From Leclercia adecarboxylata (lineage in GTDB: Bacteria > Pseudomonadota > Gammaproteobacteria > Enterobacterales > Enterobacteriaceae), in the NCBI GenBank assembly GCA_901472455.1, contig LR590464.1:4092001-4156000 (forward strand): a DNA stretch of 64,000 nucleotides. The letters run 5' to 3'. How positions within the stretch are numbered: position 1 is the first letter of the stretch; every line of letters begins with the position of its first letter. The notes beneath the pieces are model-generated. The model ran no database searches and was not told where the DNA came from. It saw nothing but the letters and a program-made list of their open reading frames with translations. This document shows, in pieces, positions 42,153 to 50,978 of this stretch. The translations under genes were made by a program, and so were the position numbers.

Positions 42153-43052
42153 CTATTCTGTTTCCCCACGAAAATAAACCTGTTTGATATACCGCCCCCG
42201 GCCATCTCCGTGGCCCAGGTCCATTGAAACTAATGCCTCGGCTTCGTCGCGACTCATTCCATTTTTAATATGATGATTTACAGCATCCCGTGAGTAAGCA
42301 TAACGTAAACTGTGCGGCGCATTTTTACCATTCATCCCTGCCTCTCTTACAATATTTCGGTAACGATCAATTGCGGTATGCAGAGAGGGTTTATCAATCA
42401 GCTTTCCGTTATGTTCACTGACATAATGAATTGCCTTATCCAGAATTGATAAAACTTTTTCACGATTGAAAACTGTTGTTTCTCTCGGCCGCCCGCCTTT
42501 CGTCCCGAAAACAACACGGACACGCTCATTATTGTTAATCAATGACTGCTTCCATGTTTTTAACGACTTTGCGGACTGCACGGTTTCTTCCGTTCTCAAT
42601 CCAAGATATCGGGAAAGTTGTACCGCGAGCGCAACACCTTCATCTTTTTTAAGCGCAAAATTCACAACCGCATTAAGTTTTTCATCTGTAATAGGGAGTT
42701 TAGTTCCATCCCGGTTAGCACCAGAAATTCCCAGGGCCTGATTACTCAGGCTGGTATGATTGGGATCGGCCAGTTTATTTCTCCCTGCTGATAATAAAAC
42801 AGAGCGGATAGCAGACATCTCATTCTGTAACGTCCGGAGAGACAAACTGTCTGCCTTCCTGCTCTCAATATACTTTTCAATATGGGAAGTTTTGATATGT
42901 TTTACGTCCCTAATCTGAATATTCAGTTCAGACAGACGTTCAGAAAAACGTTCTGCAATTCTTGAGCGGTCAGCCACAGTTTTATAACTTCCCCGTCCCT
43001 GACGAGCAAGTGTGACAAGTTGTTTGCACAGCTGTTTACTGAATCTGGACAT
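42153..43052 (-). CDS. Tyrosine recombinase with Integrase_1-type catalytic domain
   Basis: 299 aa from MSRFSKQLCKQLVTLARQGR, with GGAG 8 nt before the ATG at 43052. N-terminal SAM-like domain (IKTSHIEKYIESRKADSLSL). Catalytic Arg is in SRYLGLRTEETVQSAKSL and the His/Arg box in NAPHSLRYAYSRDAVNHHI. The C-terminus is SMDLGHGDGRGRYIKQVYF with the nucleophile Tyr. No frameshift is seen. It is convergent with the serine recombinase. Confidence 0.8.
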   Translation of the reverse strand: MSRFSKQLCKQLVTLARQGRGSYKTVADRSRIAERFSERLSELNIQIRDVKHIKTSHIEKYIESRKADSLSLRTLQNEMSAIRSVLLSAGRNKLADPNHTSLSNQALGISGANRDGTKLPITDEKLNAVVNFALKKDEGVALAVQLSRYLGLRTEETVQSAKSLKTWKQSLINNNERVRVVFGTKGGRPRETTVFNREKVLSILDKAIHYVSEHNGKLIDKPSLHTAIDRYRNIVREAGMNGKNAPHSLRYAYSRDAVNHHIKNGMSRDEAEALVSMDLGHGDGRGRYIKQVYFRGETE

Positions 43053-43690
43053 TCCTATATCTCCACAGGGATACACGTCCCTCGGCTTGTAAATAAGCGG
43101 ACGGATCTGTACCCCAGTAATTCATCCCCGACGACACGGTTGCTTTTGCGCTTCCTGCGTCTCAACTGGTATCTGTGCATCGGGGCGGCGAATTGTTGAG
43201 TTCTTGCGAGGCACCCCAGATCTCTGATCTGTTTGCTGCTTATGCAGAGCTGACTTACGTCAAGCTGCCTCCAACACTACTGTTCGTAGTGTCGCCATCG
43301 ATACCGAGTCGATTTCCTCCTTACTGATAGTTGAACGTTCAGACGGCCTTCCGTCGTGCTTACGTTGATGTAAAAGTGAGTTTAATACCGTACAGACACG
43401 GACTACATGTTGGTCAGATGGTAGTAAAACGTTGAAAACCACGTCGTACGTGGGTTGAGACGTTATGCGCTGCGCGCGTCACTTGGTAGTGTCTTCGCCA
43501 CTTCACAAGTGACGCCGCGCAGCTTCGTGCTCCTAATGCAACTCCGTAAGCGGCCAAATGTACCAAATGGCCTTATCCGTCGATGCAAAAGTCGTACGAA
43601 ACTCAGGGCGTATCACTGCAAATGAGAAGACGTTGAACTGATGCCGTTCACAGAACGGAAGTGAATTGGAAACTGGCAGATTTGCTACAC
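43053..43690. other. 640 bp without a confident gene
   Basis: Open frames of 60 and 64 codons exist on the minus strand (43260-43442 and 43533-43727), but neither has a recognised domain or good start signals. The stretch contains a short palindrome CCACGTCGTACGTGG (43439-43453) and the large inverted repeat at 43469-43523. It may hold the recombination site of the adjacent tyrosine recombinase. Confidence 0.4.
43469..43523. repeat. Large imperfect inverted repeat
   Basis: GCTGCGCGCGTCACTTG (43469-43485) pairs with CAAGTGACGCCGCGCAGC (43506-43523) with one bulged base; the 20-nt loop holds AGTG...CACT, which can extend the hairpin. It does not have the spacing and T-run of a terminator. Confidence 0.7.
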
Positions 43691-43691
43691 A

Positions 43692-43938
43692 GTAAACCTT
43701 CATCGCCGCGTCATAGTGCGCTTTCATAGACGATATCTGCTTTCAAAGGTGAGCAGATTTGCCACATTTTTCATGTACTCCCTTTCAGGCTTAGAGAGTT
43801 TTATTGTGCAGTCACCCGAAGGCGCTCCTCACAGACTGCCGGAACATTGGTGGTCGCAGCTTAAGTGCGACTGTAGCCACCCGAAGGCGCTCATCACAGG
43901 CTACAAGAGCATTGGTGGTCGCCAGTGCGACAGTACAA
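43692..43938 (+). repeat. Structured repeat element, copy B with two tandem units
   Basis: Same opening as copy A (GCGTCATAGTGCGCTT, then ATCTGC...GCAGAT), followed by two units 65 bp apart. Unit B1: GCAGTC (43808-43813)/GACTGC (43834-43839), second stem GTCGC/GCGAC. Unit B2: GTAGCC (43873-43878)/GGCTAC (43899-43904), second stem GTCGC/GCGAC. Arm spacing is 26 bases in all three units. B1 differs from A and B2 by changes on both sides of two pairs. Confidence 0.75.
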
Positions 43939-44022
43939 CAGTTTGATAGTACCAACAGGGAAATACGACGTCAAATGGATGTAGACATCGTTTTTTGGGT
44001 GAGTAATATGTAGTTTTCTCCG

Positions 44023-44695
44023 ATGAAAGTGGTTGATATGGATATTTTAAAACAACGCCTTATGATTCTGACTTTCGGATTATCTAACTTTTTATTCTTT
44101 TATTTATTGTTAACCTCTATTGATCTAAATATATTCTTAATGACTAGGCTTGATTTCTCAATATTACATTTGCAGATAATTAAGCCTCTGATGATGCTTT
44201 TAATTTTTTTATCCATAACTCACTTATTAAATAACACCTCACTTTACCAAGGATTAACCTGGGGGAAACCTAACAAGCAGTCATTTGTTTTTTTCTTGCT
44301 CATAATTATTGCTTTACACTGCTTCATACTACCTTACGCCGAAAGAACCCTTCGTTACAGAATTTACTAAAGGTTTGTCACATGAAATGGCAGCTGTAAA
44401 AATCGCAGCCACAATTATTATTTTCCCTCTACTGGAGGAACTGGTTTTCAGAGGAATTATCCTGAGTTCTTTTTTAAACGCCCTTGGTGAAAAGGCGGGC
44501 TATATCATCGGTGGGCTGACAGTTTCTGTTTTGTTTGCAGTTATACACACACAGTATTCATTGCCCACCAAAATCCAAATGTTTTCACTTTCATTAATTT
44601 TCTGTGGAGCAAGATATCAAAGCAGAGGGCTTCTTTTACCAATTCTACTGCATGCTTTTTGTATCGCGCTTGGCCTATATATTGAGTTAAAATAA
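44023..44695 (+). CDS. CPBP family intramembrane metalloprotease (one apparent frameshift)
   Basis: About 223 aa, multi-pass. N-terminal helices include LTFGLSNFLFFYLLLTSI and QSFVFFLLIIIALHCFIL. The CPBP (Abi, CAAX-protease-like) motifs are EELVFRG with the Glu pair and Arg, FAVIHTQYSLP with the first His, and LPILLHAFCIALG with the second. The frame shifts near 44330 between the third helix and LTPKEPFVTEF. AT-rich codon use differs from the neighbours, suggesting separate acquisition. The family includes proteases guarding against bacteriocins or phage, but the role here is unknown. Start is uncertain (44023 or 44038). Confidence 0.75.
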
Positions 44696-44757
44696 ACCAA
44701 CTACAAAAGGTAGTTATCATTAACACATAATGATAACTACCTTTTCCCGATAAAATA

Positions 44758-45303
44758 TCACTCACCTATAGCCACGGAATGAATTTCCTTCATCAACTTC
44801 TGTACGCCAGATCCCGATAGCCTTTCTGCAGATGCCGAAGAATATGTTATATAGAGTTTACTCCCACTCCCGTTTTTTTCAATTTCTACATCTAAATGAT
44901 CGTTATCATTCCAGTCAGATCCCATTTTATAATAGCTACCAGGTATTGCCTCCCAAACTGGATGTGCATCATCTTCAGCGGCCGCTTTCCATGCCCCGTC
45001 ATTAGAGCTACTCCGTAAACTATCCAGCTCCTGACTTGACATAAACTTGTAATGTCTTTTTATTCTGGCAGCAGCAGTATCTACATCAACAGCTACAGTA
45101 TAATTTTTAGACTTGGATTCTTTTTTTAATGACTGAGGTAAATGCATTGGTGTTGTAACATCAGTTGATGGGTTAGAGTTTCCCCTCAAAGAGTTCATTA
45201 TACCTGAAGCACCATCACTGATTTTCTTATTTGTATCTGCTATTTCCTGCATGCTACAGGCTGTGACAAGAGCAGGAATTATTAAAATGGCGGGTAAGAC
45301 TCC
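44758..45303 (-). CDS. Putative lipoprotein, start unresolved
   Basis: The frame is open from 45303 and encodes VLPAILIIPALVTACSMQEI, a signal peptide with lipobox VTAC, but no start codon precedes it in frame. GGAGGAT and ATG at about 45318 lie in another frame, so an indel is likely. The mature part is Ser/Asn-rich, then DTAAARIKRHYKFMSSQELD and WEAIPGSYYKMGSDWND, ending EIHSVAIGE. No family is recognised. It is convergent with the CPBP gene, separated by 60 bp containing a TAGTTATCATTA...TAATGATAACTA inverted repeat that fits a shared terminator. Confidence 0.6.
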   Translation of the reverse strand, partial: GVLPAILIIPALVTACSMQEIADTNKKISDGASGIMNSLRGNSNPSTDVTTPMHLPQSLKKESKSKNYTVAVDVDTAAARIKRHYKFMSSQELDSLRSSSNDGAWKAAAEDDAHPVWEAIPGSYYKMGSDWNDNDHLDVEIEKNGSGSKLYITYSSASAERLSGSGVQKLMKEIHSVAIGE

Positions 45304-45452
45304 TCACGATCCATATCCTCCAAACATATTTACTAAAAAAGCGGTCAATGAAAAGTACGCTTGACTTATTCACCATGTAACAGACTGTAAACCCTGCCGT
45401 ATAGAGTTTGTAATGTCAATGGTGCGGTTTCGAGCAAATATAAAAAAGATGA

Positions 45453-46726
45453 TTACCTTACTCTGACAATATCATCCAATCTGGTTGTAAAAGCGGGCGA
45501 AAGTCTTTCTCTTCGCATCTTCCAGCCTGTGGCATCACTTTTAATGCCCTGCCCTGCAAACCAGACTGAACCCTTACCAGAGCTGTTAATGCTGTCTATG
45601 AGTGTCATTAATTCATCGCTATTACGATGAGGCTGAAGGTCATCGAACAGGGTAAGTTGTGATACTGCCGCGCTGCGAAAATCGGTGAGAATTACACCTG
45701 CGCGTTGATAACGATGCCCCGGGATGAATATTGTTTCAAGAGCTCTTACAGCCGCCTTGATGATATCCCGGGAATCACGGGCCGGAACAGCAAGCTCCGT
45801 TACAGCCTGATTTTTATAGAACGATTCATTCTCTGCAAAGGGACTGGTACTGATGAATACCGCTACTCGTTTACAAAACTGGTGCTCTGCGCGTAACTTT
45901 TCTGCTGCACGTTCGGCATGAGCGCAGACGGCCTGATGGATGCTGAATTCATCTGTAGGTTTTTCTCCAAAGGAGCGGGAGCATATGATTTGCTCCTTTG
46001 GAGCTGTAAACTCTTCAAGGCCCAGGCAGGGCGTTGCCGTTGAGTTCTCTTACTGTTCGTTCAACAACCACTGAAAATTGCTTACGAATAAATGAAAGGA
46101 GACAGCTCAGACAGCTGGAGTGCATTGTTAATCCCCATCAACTGCAATTTTTTACCGAGCCGACGGCCAATACCCCAGACCTCTTCGACTGGCACCAAGG
46201 CCATTAACTTTCGCTGTCGCCCTATATTGCTCAGGTCAACTACTCCTCGCGTAGCTGGCCAGCGTTTACTTGCATATTGGGCCAGTTTAGCCAGAGTTTT
46301 CGTTGGGCCTATCCCCACCCCCACGGTAAGGTGTGTCCTGCGCCTGATCTGCTCACGTATCTGATGGCCAAAAACCTCAAGTGATAAAAGACCACTTACT
46401 CCCGTAAGATCGCAAAAGGCTTCATCAATACTGTATATTTCTACGCGGGGAGCTAACATCTGCAAAATAGTCATCACTCTGTCAGACATGTCAGCATAAA
46501 GGCTGTAATTACTGGAAAAGGCAACAACGCCTCTTCTTTCCGCCTCGCGGCCAACCTTGAACCAAGGGTCACCCATTTTTAGCCCAAGTGACTTCGCAGC
46601 TGCTGAACGGGCTATTATGCATCCATCATTATTGGATAGTACAACCACAGGTTTGCCACGGAGGTCTGGCCTGAAAACGGTTTCGCATGAAGCATAAAAA
46701 GAATTCACATCGACCAGCGCAAACAT
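45453..46726 (-). CDS. umuC: UmuC-type Y-family DNA polymerase V subunit (two apparent frameshifts)
   Basis: A lesion-bypass polymerase subunit, plasmid type (MucB/SamB/RumB relatives). It starts MFALVDVNSFYASCETVFRP, with catalytic acidic residues in DVNSFYASCE and YSIDEAFCDL. An extra T near 46101 and an extra A near 46036 interrupt the frame; repaired it continues LGLEEFTAPKEQIICSRSFG, TLFDDLQPHRNSDELMTLID and ends RLDDIVRVR, about 423 aa against 422 for UmuC. Its partner umuD is truncated directly upstream, so function would need UmuD from elsewhere. Confidence 0.9.
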
Positions 46727-46728
46727 GC

Positions 46729-46875
46729 TCAGGCATCCCGGAATTTGAAGGAGTGAACGAGATGACGTACCACACCAAAGACCACTGTTTCTATATCCTC
46801 AGTAAGGGGGATTGAAGAATAAGCTGGATTAGCCGGGACCAGAGCTGGTGATGGCAATAGCTGAAGCCTCTTACA
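46729..46875 (-). pseudogene. umuD: umuD 3' fragment cut by the Tn3-family repeat
   Basis: The 48 codons before umuC read CKRLQLLPSPALVPANPAYS, then IPLTEDIETVVFGVVRHLVH and FKFRDA. They match the C-terminal end of UmuD-type proteins (VKRLQL...EDxxVFGVVxHxxH). Homology stops exactly at 46876, where the 38-bp terminal repeat begins. The catalytic Ser and Lys parts are missing, so this copy is dead. Confidence 0.82.
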
Positions 46876-46913
46876 GGGCTCCGTTTGGAAAACGGAAAAT
46901 ATCCTACGCTAAG
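46876..46913 (+). repeat. Tn3-family 38-bp terminal inverted repeat, left
   Basis: It begins GGGCTCCGTTTGG and ends ATATCCTACGCTAAG, 38 bp. Tn3-family ends start GGGG and finish ACGCTAAG or ACGTTAAG inward. It matches the repeat at 58453-58490 (inverted) at 34 of 38 positions. The outer end faces umuD and the inner end faces the copper and lac genes. Confidence 0.88.
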
Positions 46914-47151
46914 CCTATTTCTTAAACAGCATAGCAGACAGTTCAGAGCTAAAAGCGGATGTTAATGTCTGCCTCTATGAAACGCGCCATTGCGAATTTA
47001 CCGCTGTTCAATACTCTTTTGACATACTGCCAGCTCTTAAACATACCACGTCAGCAGATTTTTCAATCATGAGCTAAAAGGTGAATTCTTTTAACATTTG
47101 CAAATCAAATAAGATACACTAACGCCCATATAGTCATGACCGGGTAACATT

Positions 47152-47610
47152 TTGTACGGGCGCAATCGTTTCTTCTTCATTGCAGCATGTATGGCATTGC
47201 TCTCAGTAGCCATGTTGTTCATTGCGCCTGTCATATCTAAATCTTTAGTTCACCATTCCGACTGTGTGAGTTCAGCGATTACGACTGCCATGCCTGAGCA
47301 TCATGGTATGGCTATGTCAGGAATGCACCACGACATGGCTATGCCGGAACACTGCGAACAAAACCTCACCATGGTTCATCCCATGATGGCGGGACACGCT
47401 ATGTCCCCGATGGAAGAAATTGCCTGTGGGTACTGTCATTTACTGATTCATCTGCCTTTCGTCCAGTTCGTGCTGACGATAATGCTCTGGCTGATGTTAC
47501 TCTGCGTTCATCTGTCTCTTCCTCTACAGGCCATTTTCTCACCGATTTTCCGCGCCTGGGCACCTCAGCGTGCCCGCGCCCCTCCTGCTGCTTTTCTTTC
47601 TGCGAATTAA
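47152..47610 (+). CDS. DUF2946-like His/Met-rich membrane-associated protein
   Basis: About 152 aa with an N-terminal membrane helix (FFFIAACMALLSVAMLFIAP), a periplasmic His/Met-rich stretch (MPEHHGMAMSGMHHDMAMPE, then MVHPMMAGHAMSP), a CGYCHLL motif and a second hydrophobic segment. The DUF2946 family accompanies copper-related TonB receptors. The start is TTG at 47152 by frame; no better ATG is seen. It precedes the copper receptor by 80 bp, fitting joint metal handling (inference). Confidence 0.7.
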   Translation: MYGRNRFFFIAACMALLSVAMLFIAPVISKSLVHHSDCVSSAITTAMPEHHGMAMSGMHHDMAMPEHCEQNLTMVHPMMAGHAMSPMEEIACGYCHLLIHLPFVQFVLTIMLWLMLLCVHLSLPLQAIFSPIFRAWAPQRARAPPAAFLSAN

Positions 47611-47692
47611 TTACTCACAAAAACAGACGTAATCTGCTGGCTGTCTCGGGACAGGCAAGCTTGCTTACGCCAGAAAAACAGTAAGGCAAATA

Positions 47693-49747
47693 ATGAAAAC
47701 TCAACGCTTTGTACGTACCCCTCTTGCAGTTCTGATTATGGCATTCCAGACGAATGCCGTTAATGCTCAGGAGAGTCACGATCACGCAACGATGGAGGAT
47801 GATTCCGTTATGGTTGTTACGGCTCCTGCCTCATCGCCGCTGGAAGTTGTCACGTCCCCAAAAAGACCTCGTCAGCCTGTCCCGGCAAGTGATGGTTCCG
47901 ATTACCTGAAAACCATCCCCGGTTTTTCACAGATACGGGCCGGTGGCACGAATGGCGACCCGGTTTTACGCGGTATGTTCGGATCGCGTCTGCGTATCCT
48001 GACCAATAATGGCGAAATGCTGGGTGCCTGCCCGGCCCGAATGGATGCCCCCAGCTCTTATATCTCCCCGGAAAGTTTTGACCTTCTGACGTTGACCAAA
48101 GGACCGCAAACGGTCCTTTGGGGGCCGGGTAACTCTGCAGGGACAATTCGTTTCGATCGCGAGCAGCCGCGTTTTGATAAACCCGGCGTACAGGGAAATG
48201 CCAGCCTGCTTGCTGCCTCGAACAATCGCTGGGATGAGAATGCGGATATCAGCCTGGGTAGCGAAGATGGATATTTGCGCCTCATGGGTAACAAATCACG
48301 TTCCGATGACTATAAGGATGGTAATGGCGATCGCGTCCCCTCAAAATGGGATAAATGGAACGGCGATATGGCGCTCGGCTGGACGCCTGATAAAGATACC
48401 CTGATTGAACTGACGGCAGGGAAAGGGGACGGGGAATCGCGTTATGCGGGTCGCAGTATGGACGGCTCCCAGTTCAGGCGAGAAAGCCTGGGTGCCAGGT
48501 TCGAAAAATCAAATATCGGGGAGGTATTCCAGAAATTTGAAGCGAATGTCTATTACAACTACGCCGACCACATTATGGATAACTATTCACTTCGTTCACC
48601 CGACGGTGGTATGTCAGGAGGTATGTCGGAAGGAATGACAGACAGCGGCATGGGTGACTCAATGGATGCAGGCATGTCAATGGATATGAATATGCCAATG
48701 GCGATGGAAGTCGACAGACGTACTGTTGGCGGTCGTATGATGGGCACATGGGAGTGGGCGGATGTGGAGCTGAGAAGCGGCGCCGATACCCAGCTGAATA
48801 CCCATCGTAATAAAATGGATAACAGCTGGGTCAAAGATGCCCGTTTCCATGATTATGGTCTCTTCAGTGAACTCACCTGGAATACCTCTGATTCAAGCAA
48901 GTTAGTGGGGGGCGCTCGCCTTGATCGTGTCCTCGTGGATAATTTTTCCGGGAAAGGCTCCTCAGAGCGAACGGACACCCTTCCTGCCGGGTTTGTACGT
49001 TTCGAGCATACCCTCGCAGAAATGCCGCTAATGCTGTATGCCGGGCTTGGGTATACAGAACGTTTCCCGGACTACTGGGAACTGTTTTCCCCCACCTACG
49101 GGCCTGACGGCACCTCAGACGCGTTTGATAAAGTGAAAACTGAAAAAACGACCCAGCTTGATATTGGCGCACAGTATTCCGGCAAACGTACAAACGCCTG
49201 GGTTTCTGCTTATGTCGGTCACGTAAATGATTTTATCCTTTTCCGCTACGATCCCAACGATGCATATATCAGCCAGGTCGATAACATCAACGCCACCATC
49301 ATGGGAGGCGAAGCCGGTGTCAGCTATAAGCTGACCGACAGCTGGAAAACCGACGCCAGTCTGGCCTATTCCTGGGGCAGGAACATGGAAGATGGTAAAC
49401 CCCTTCCGCAAATGCCTCCTCTCGAAGCCCGTCTGGGATTATCCTGGGAAAGTGGTAACTGGAGCAGTACCGGGCTGGTACGTCTGGTCAGTAGCCAGCA
49501 TCGGGTGGCGATTAATGAAGGTAATGTGGTGGGCAAAGATTTTGACAGCAGCGCCGGTTTTGCCGTGGTTTCCGCCAATGCCGCTTACCGCGTGAACAAG
49601 TACTTTAAAGTGAGCGCCGGTGTCGATAATCTTCTGGACAAAGATTACAGCGAGCATCTCAACCTGGCGGGTAACAGTAGCTTTGGCTACTCCGCCAATA
49701 CCTCCGTTAACGAACCAGGAAGAACATTCTGGGGCAAATTAATGTGA
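47693..49747 (+). CDS. TonB-dependent copper receptor (OprC/NosA type)
   Basis: A 684-aa outer-membrane beta-barrel with a signal peptide ending NAVNAQ, a TonB-box-like DSVMVVTAP, plug domain (DYLKTIPGFSQIRAGGTNGD, VLRGMFGSRLRIL) and barrel ending FGYSANTSVNEPGRTFWGKL. The GACPARMDAPSSYISPE segment is a hallmark of copper receptors of the TIGR01778 type. A Met-rich insertion at about residues 303-335 (repeated GGM, SGM, MSMDMNMP) could bind Cu(I) outside the cell. No frameshift is seen. Confidence 0.88.
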   Translation: MKTQRFVRTPLAVLIMAFQTNAVNAQESHDHATMEDDSVMVVTAPASSPLEVVTSPKRPRQPVPASDGSDYLKTIPGFSQIRAGGTNGDPVLRGMFGSRLRILTNNGEMLGACPARMDAPSSYISPESFDLLTLTKGPQTVLWGPGNSAGTIRFDREQPRFDKPGVQGNASLLAASNNRWDENADISLGSEDGYLRLMGNKSRSDDYKDGNGDRVPSKWDKWNGDMALGWTPDKDTLIELTAGKGDGESRYAGRSMDGSQFRRESLGARFEKSNIGEVFQKFEANVYYNYADHIMDNYSLRSPDGGMSGGMSEGMTDSGMGDSMDAGMSMDMNMPMAMEVDRRTVGGRMMGTWEWADVELRSGADTQLNTHRNKMDNSWVKDARFHDYGLFSELTWNTSDSSKLVGGARLDRVLVDNFSGKGSSERTDTLPAGFVRFEHTLAEMPLMLYAGLGYTERFPDYWELFSPTYGPDGTSDAFDKVKTEKTTQLDIGAQYSGKRTNAWVSAYVGHVNDFILFRYDPNDAYISQVDNINATIMGGEAGVSYKLTDSWKTDASLAYSWGRNMEDGKPLPQMPPLEARLGLSWESGNWSSTGLVRLVSSQHRVAINEGNVVGKDFDSSAGFAVVSANAAYRVNKYFKVSAGVDNLLDKDYSEHLNLAGNSSFGYSANTSVNEPGRTFWGKLM

Positions 49748-49811
49748 CATTCTGACCGGTCCCGGTTCGAAAGGGCCGGGTTGTTTATTCAGAAAATATG
49801 AGGAAATTGTT

Positions 49812-50075
49812 ATGTTGAAAATTCTCAAAACTCCGGAAGGGAAAAAAGTTTCTTATTGCTGTGGCTTTGTGTGTTTATCGTTGCGGTATGCGTGGTGTCA
49901 AAAGCCGCATTCCAGGGGCGTGGAAGACCAGTACAATCTGCCGATGGATACCTGGGACACATCCCTGTTTATCATCCAGGGCGCATGGGTGGCCATTTAC
50001 AGCTTTATGTTCACCATTGTGGGGGCGCTGCCTTTCGGGTTTTACTTTCTCGGCCCTAAAGATGATTCAGAATAA
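49812..50075 (+). CDS. DUF2534-like small membrane protein (apparent frameshifts)
   Basis: About 87 aa. The start MLKILKTPEGKK and the end DTSLFIIQGAWVAIYSFMFT, VGALPFGFYFLGPKDDSE are in one frame. The first membrane helix (LCVFIVAVCVVSKAAFQG) is in another between about 49851 and 49918, so two or more indels are present. The resemblance to enterobacterial DUF2534 proteins is from memory. It lies 64 bp after the copper receptor and may share its transcript. Confidence 0.62.
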   Translation: MLKILKTPEGKKVSYCCGFVCLSLRYAWCQKPHSRGVEDQYNLPMDTWDTSLFIIQGAWVAIYSFMFTIVGALPFGFYFLGPKDDSE

Positions 50076-50208
50076 CTGAATGCGCGTTTGTTGTTCACAA
50101 CCGGAACGTAAGCGCATTCAAAAATGTATCGTGTCATTTACACTGGCACGATACATGTCTACTTCGGCCTTTTACTTAACAGTAAAGGTATATTTTCCCT
50201 GTGTTTTA

Positions 50209-50978
50209 GGTGATGCTGCCAACTTACTGATTTAGTGTATGATGGTGTTTTTGAGGTGCTCCAGTGGCTTCTGTTTCTATCAGCTGTCCCTCCTGTTCAG
50301 CTACTGACGGCGTGGTGCGTAACGGCAAAAGCACTGCCGGACATCAGCGCTATCTCTGCTCTCACTGCCGTAAAACATGGCAACTGCAGTTCACTTACAC
50401 CGCTTCTCAACCCGGTACGCACCAGAAAATCATTGATATGGCCATGAATGGTGTTGGATGCCGGGCAAACCGCCCGCATTATGGGCGCTGGCCCTCAACA
50501 CGATTTTACGTCACTTAAAAAACTCAGGCCGCAGTCGGTAACCTCGCGCATACAGCCGGGCAGTGACGTCATCGTCTGCGCGGAAATGGACGAACAGTGG
50601 GGCTATGTCGGGGCTAAATCGCGCCAGCGCTGGCTGTTTTACGCGTATGACAGGCTCCGGAAGACGGTTTGCGCACGTATTCGGTGAACGCACTATGGCG
50701 ACGCTGGGGCGTCTTATGAGCCTGCTGTCACCCCTTTTGACGTGGTGATATGGATGACGGATGGCTGGCCGCTGTATGAATCCCGCCTGAAGGGAAAGCT
50801 GCACGTAATCAGCAAGCGATATACGCAGCGAATTGAGCGGCATAACCTGAATCTGAGGCAGCACCTGGCACGGCTGGGACGGAAGTCGCTGTCGTTCTCA
50901 AAATCGGTGGAGCTGCATGACAAAGTCATCGGGCATTATCTGAACATAAAACACTATCAATAAGTTGGAGTCATTACC
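50209..50978 (+). mobile_element. IS1 (770 bp, transposase frames disturbed)
   Basis: Left end GGTGATGCTGCCAACTTACT and right end complement GGTAATGACTCCAACTTATT bound 770 bp (IS1 is 768). InsA reads [20 protein letters not shown] with a zinc finger. InsB parts include [20 protein letters not shown] and [22 protein letters not shown] sequence with several indels. Flanking 9-mers (TGTGTTTTA and CTTTTTTCA) are not a target duplication. It cuts lacA after about 47 codons. Confidence 0.93.

Noticed and set aside
43469..43523. Integron attC site
   Set aside because: The flanks do not have RYYYAAC and GTTRRRY in the required orientation, and no integron integrase or cassette is seen.
43533..43727. 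64-codon minus-strand ORF overlapping structured element copy B
   Set aside because: It reads like protein in places (FCERHQFNVFSFAVIRPEF), but no start site, neighbour or known family supports it, and copy A breaks the same frame. It could be a gene remnant.
43808..43938. Type III toxin-antitoxin (ToxI-like) repeat array
   Set aside because: Tandem pseudoknot-like units upstream of a gene fit superficially, but the following gene is a CPBP membrane protease, not a ToxN-like RNase, and no terminator separates them.
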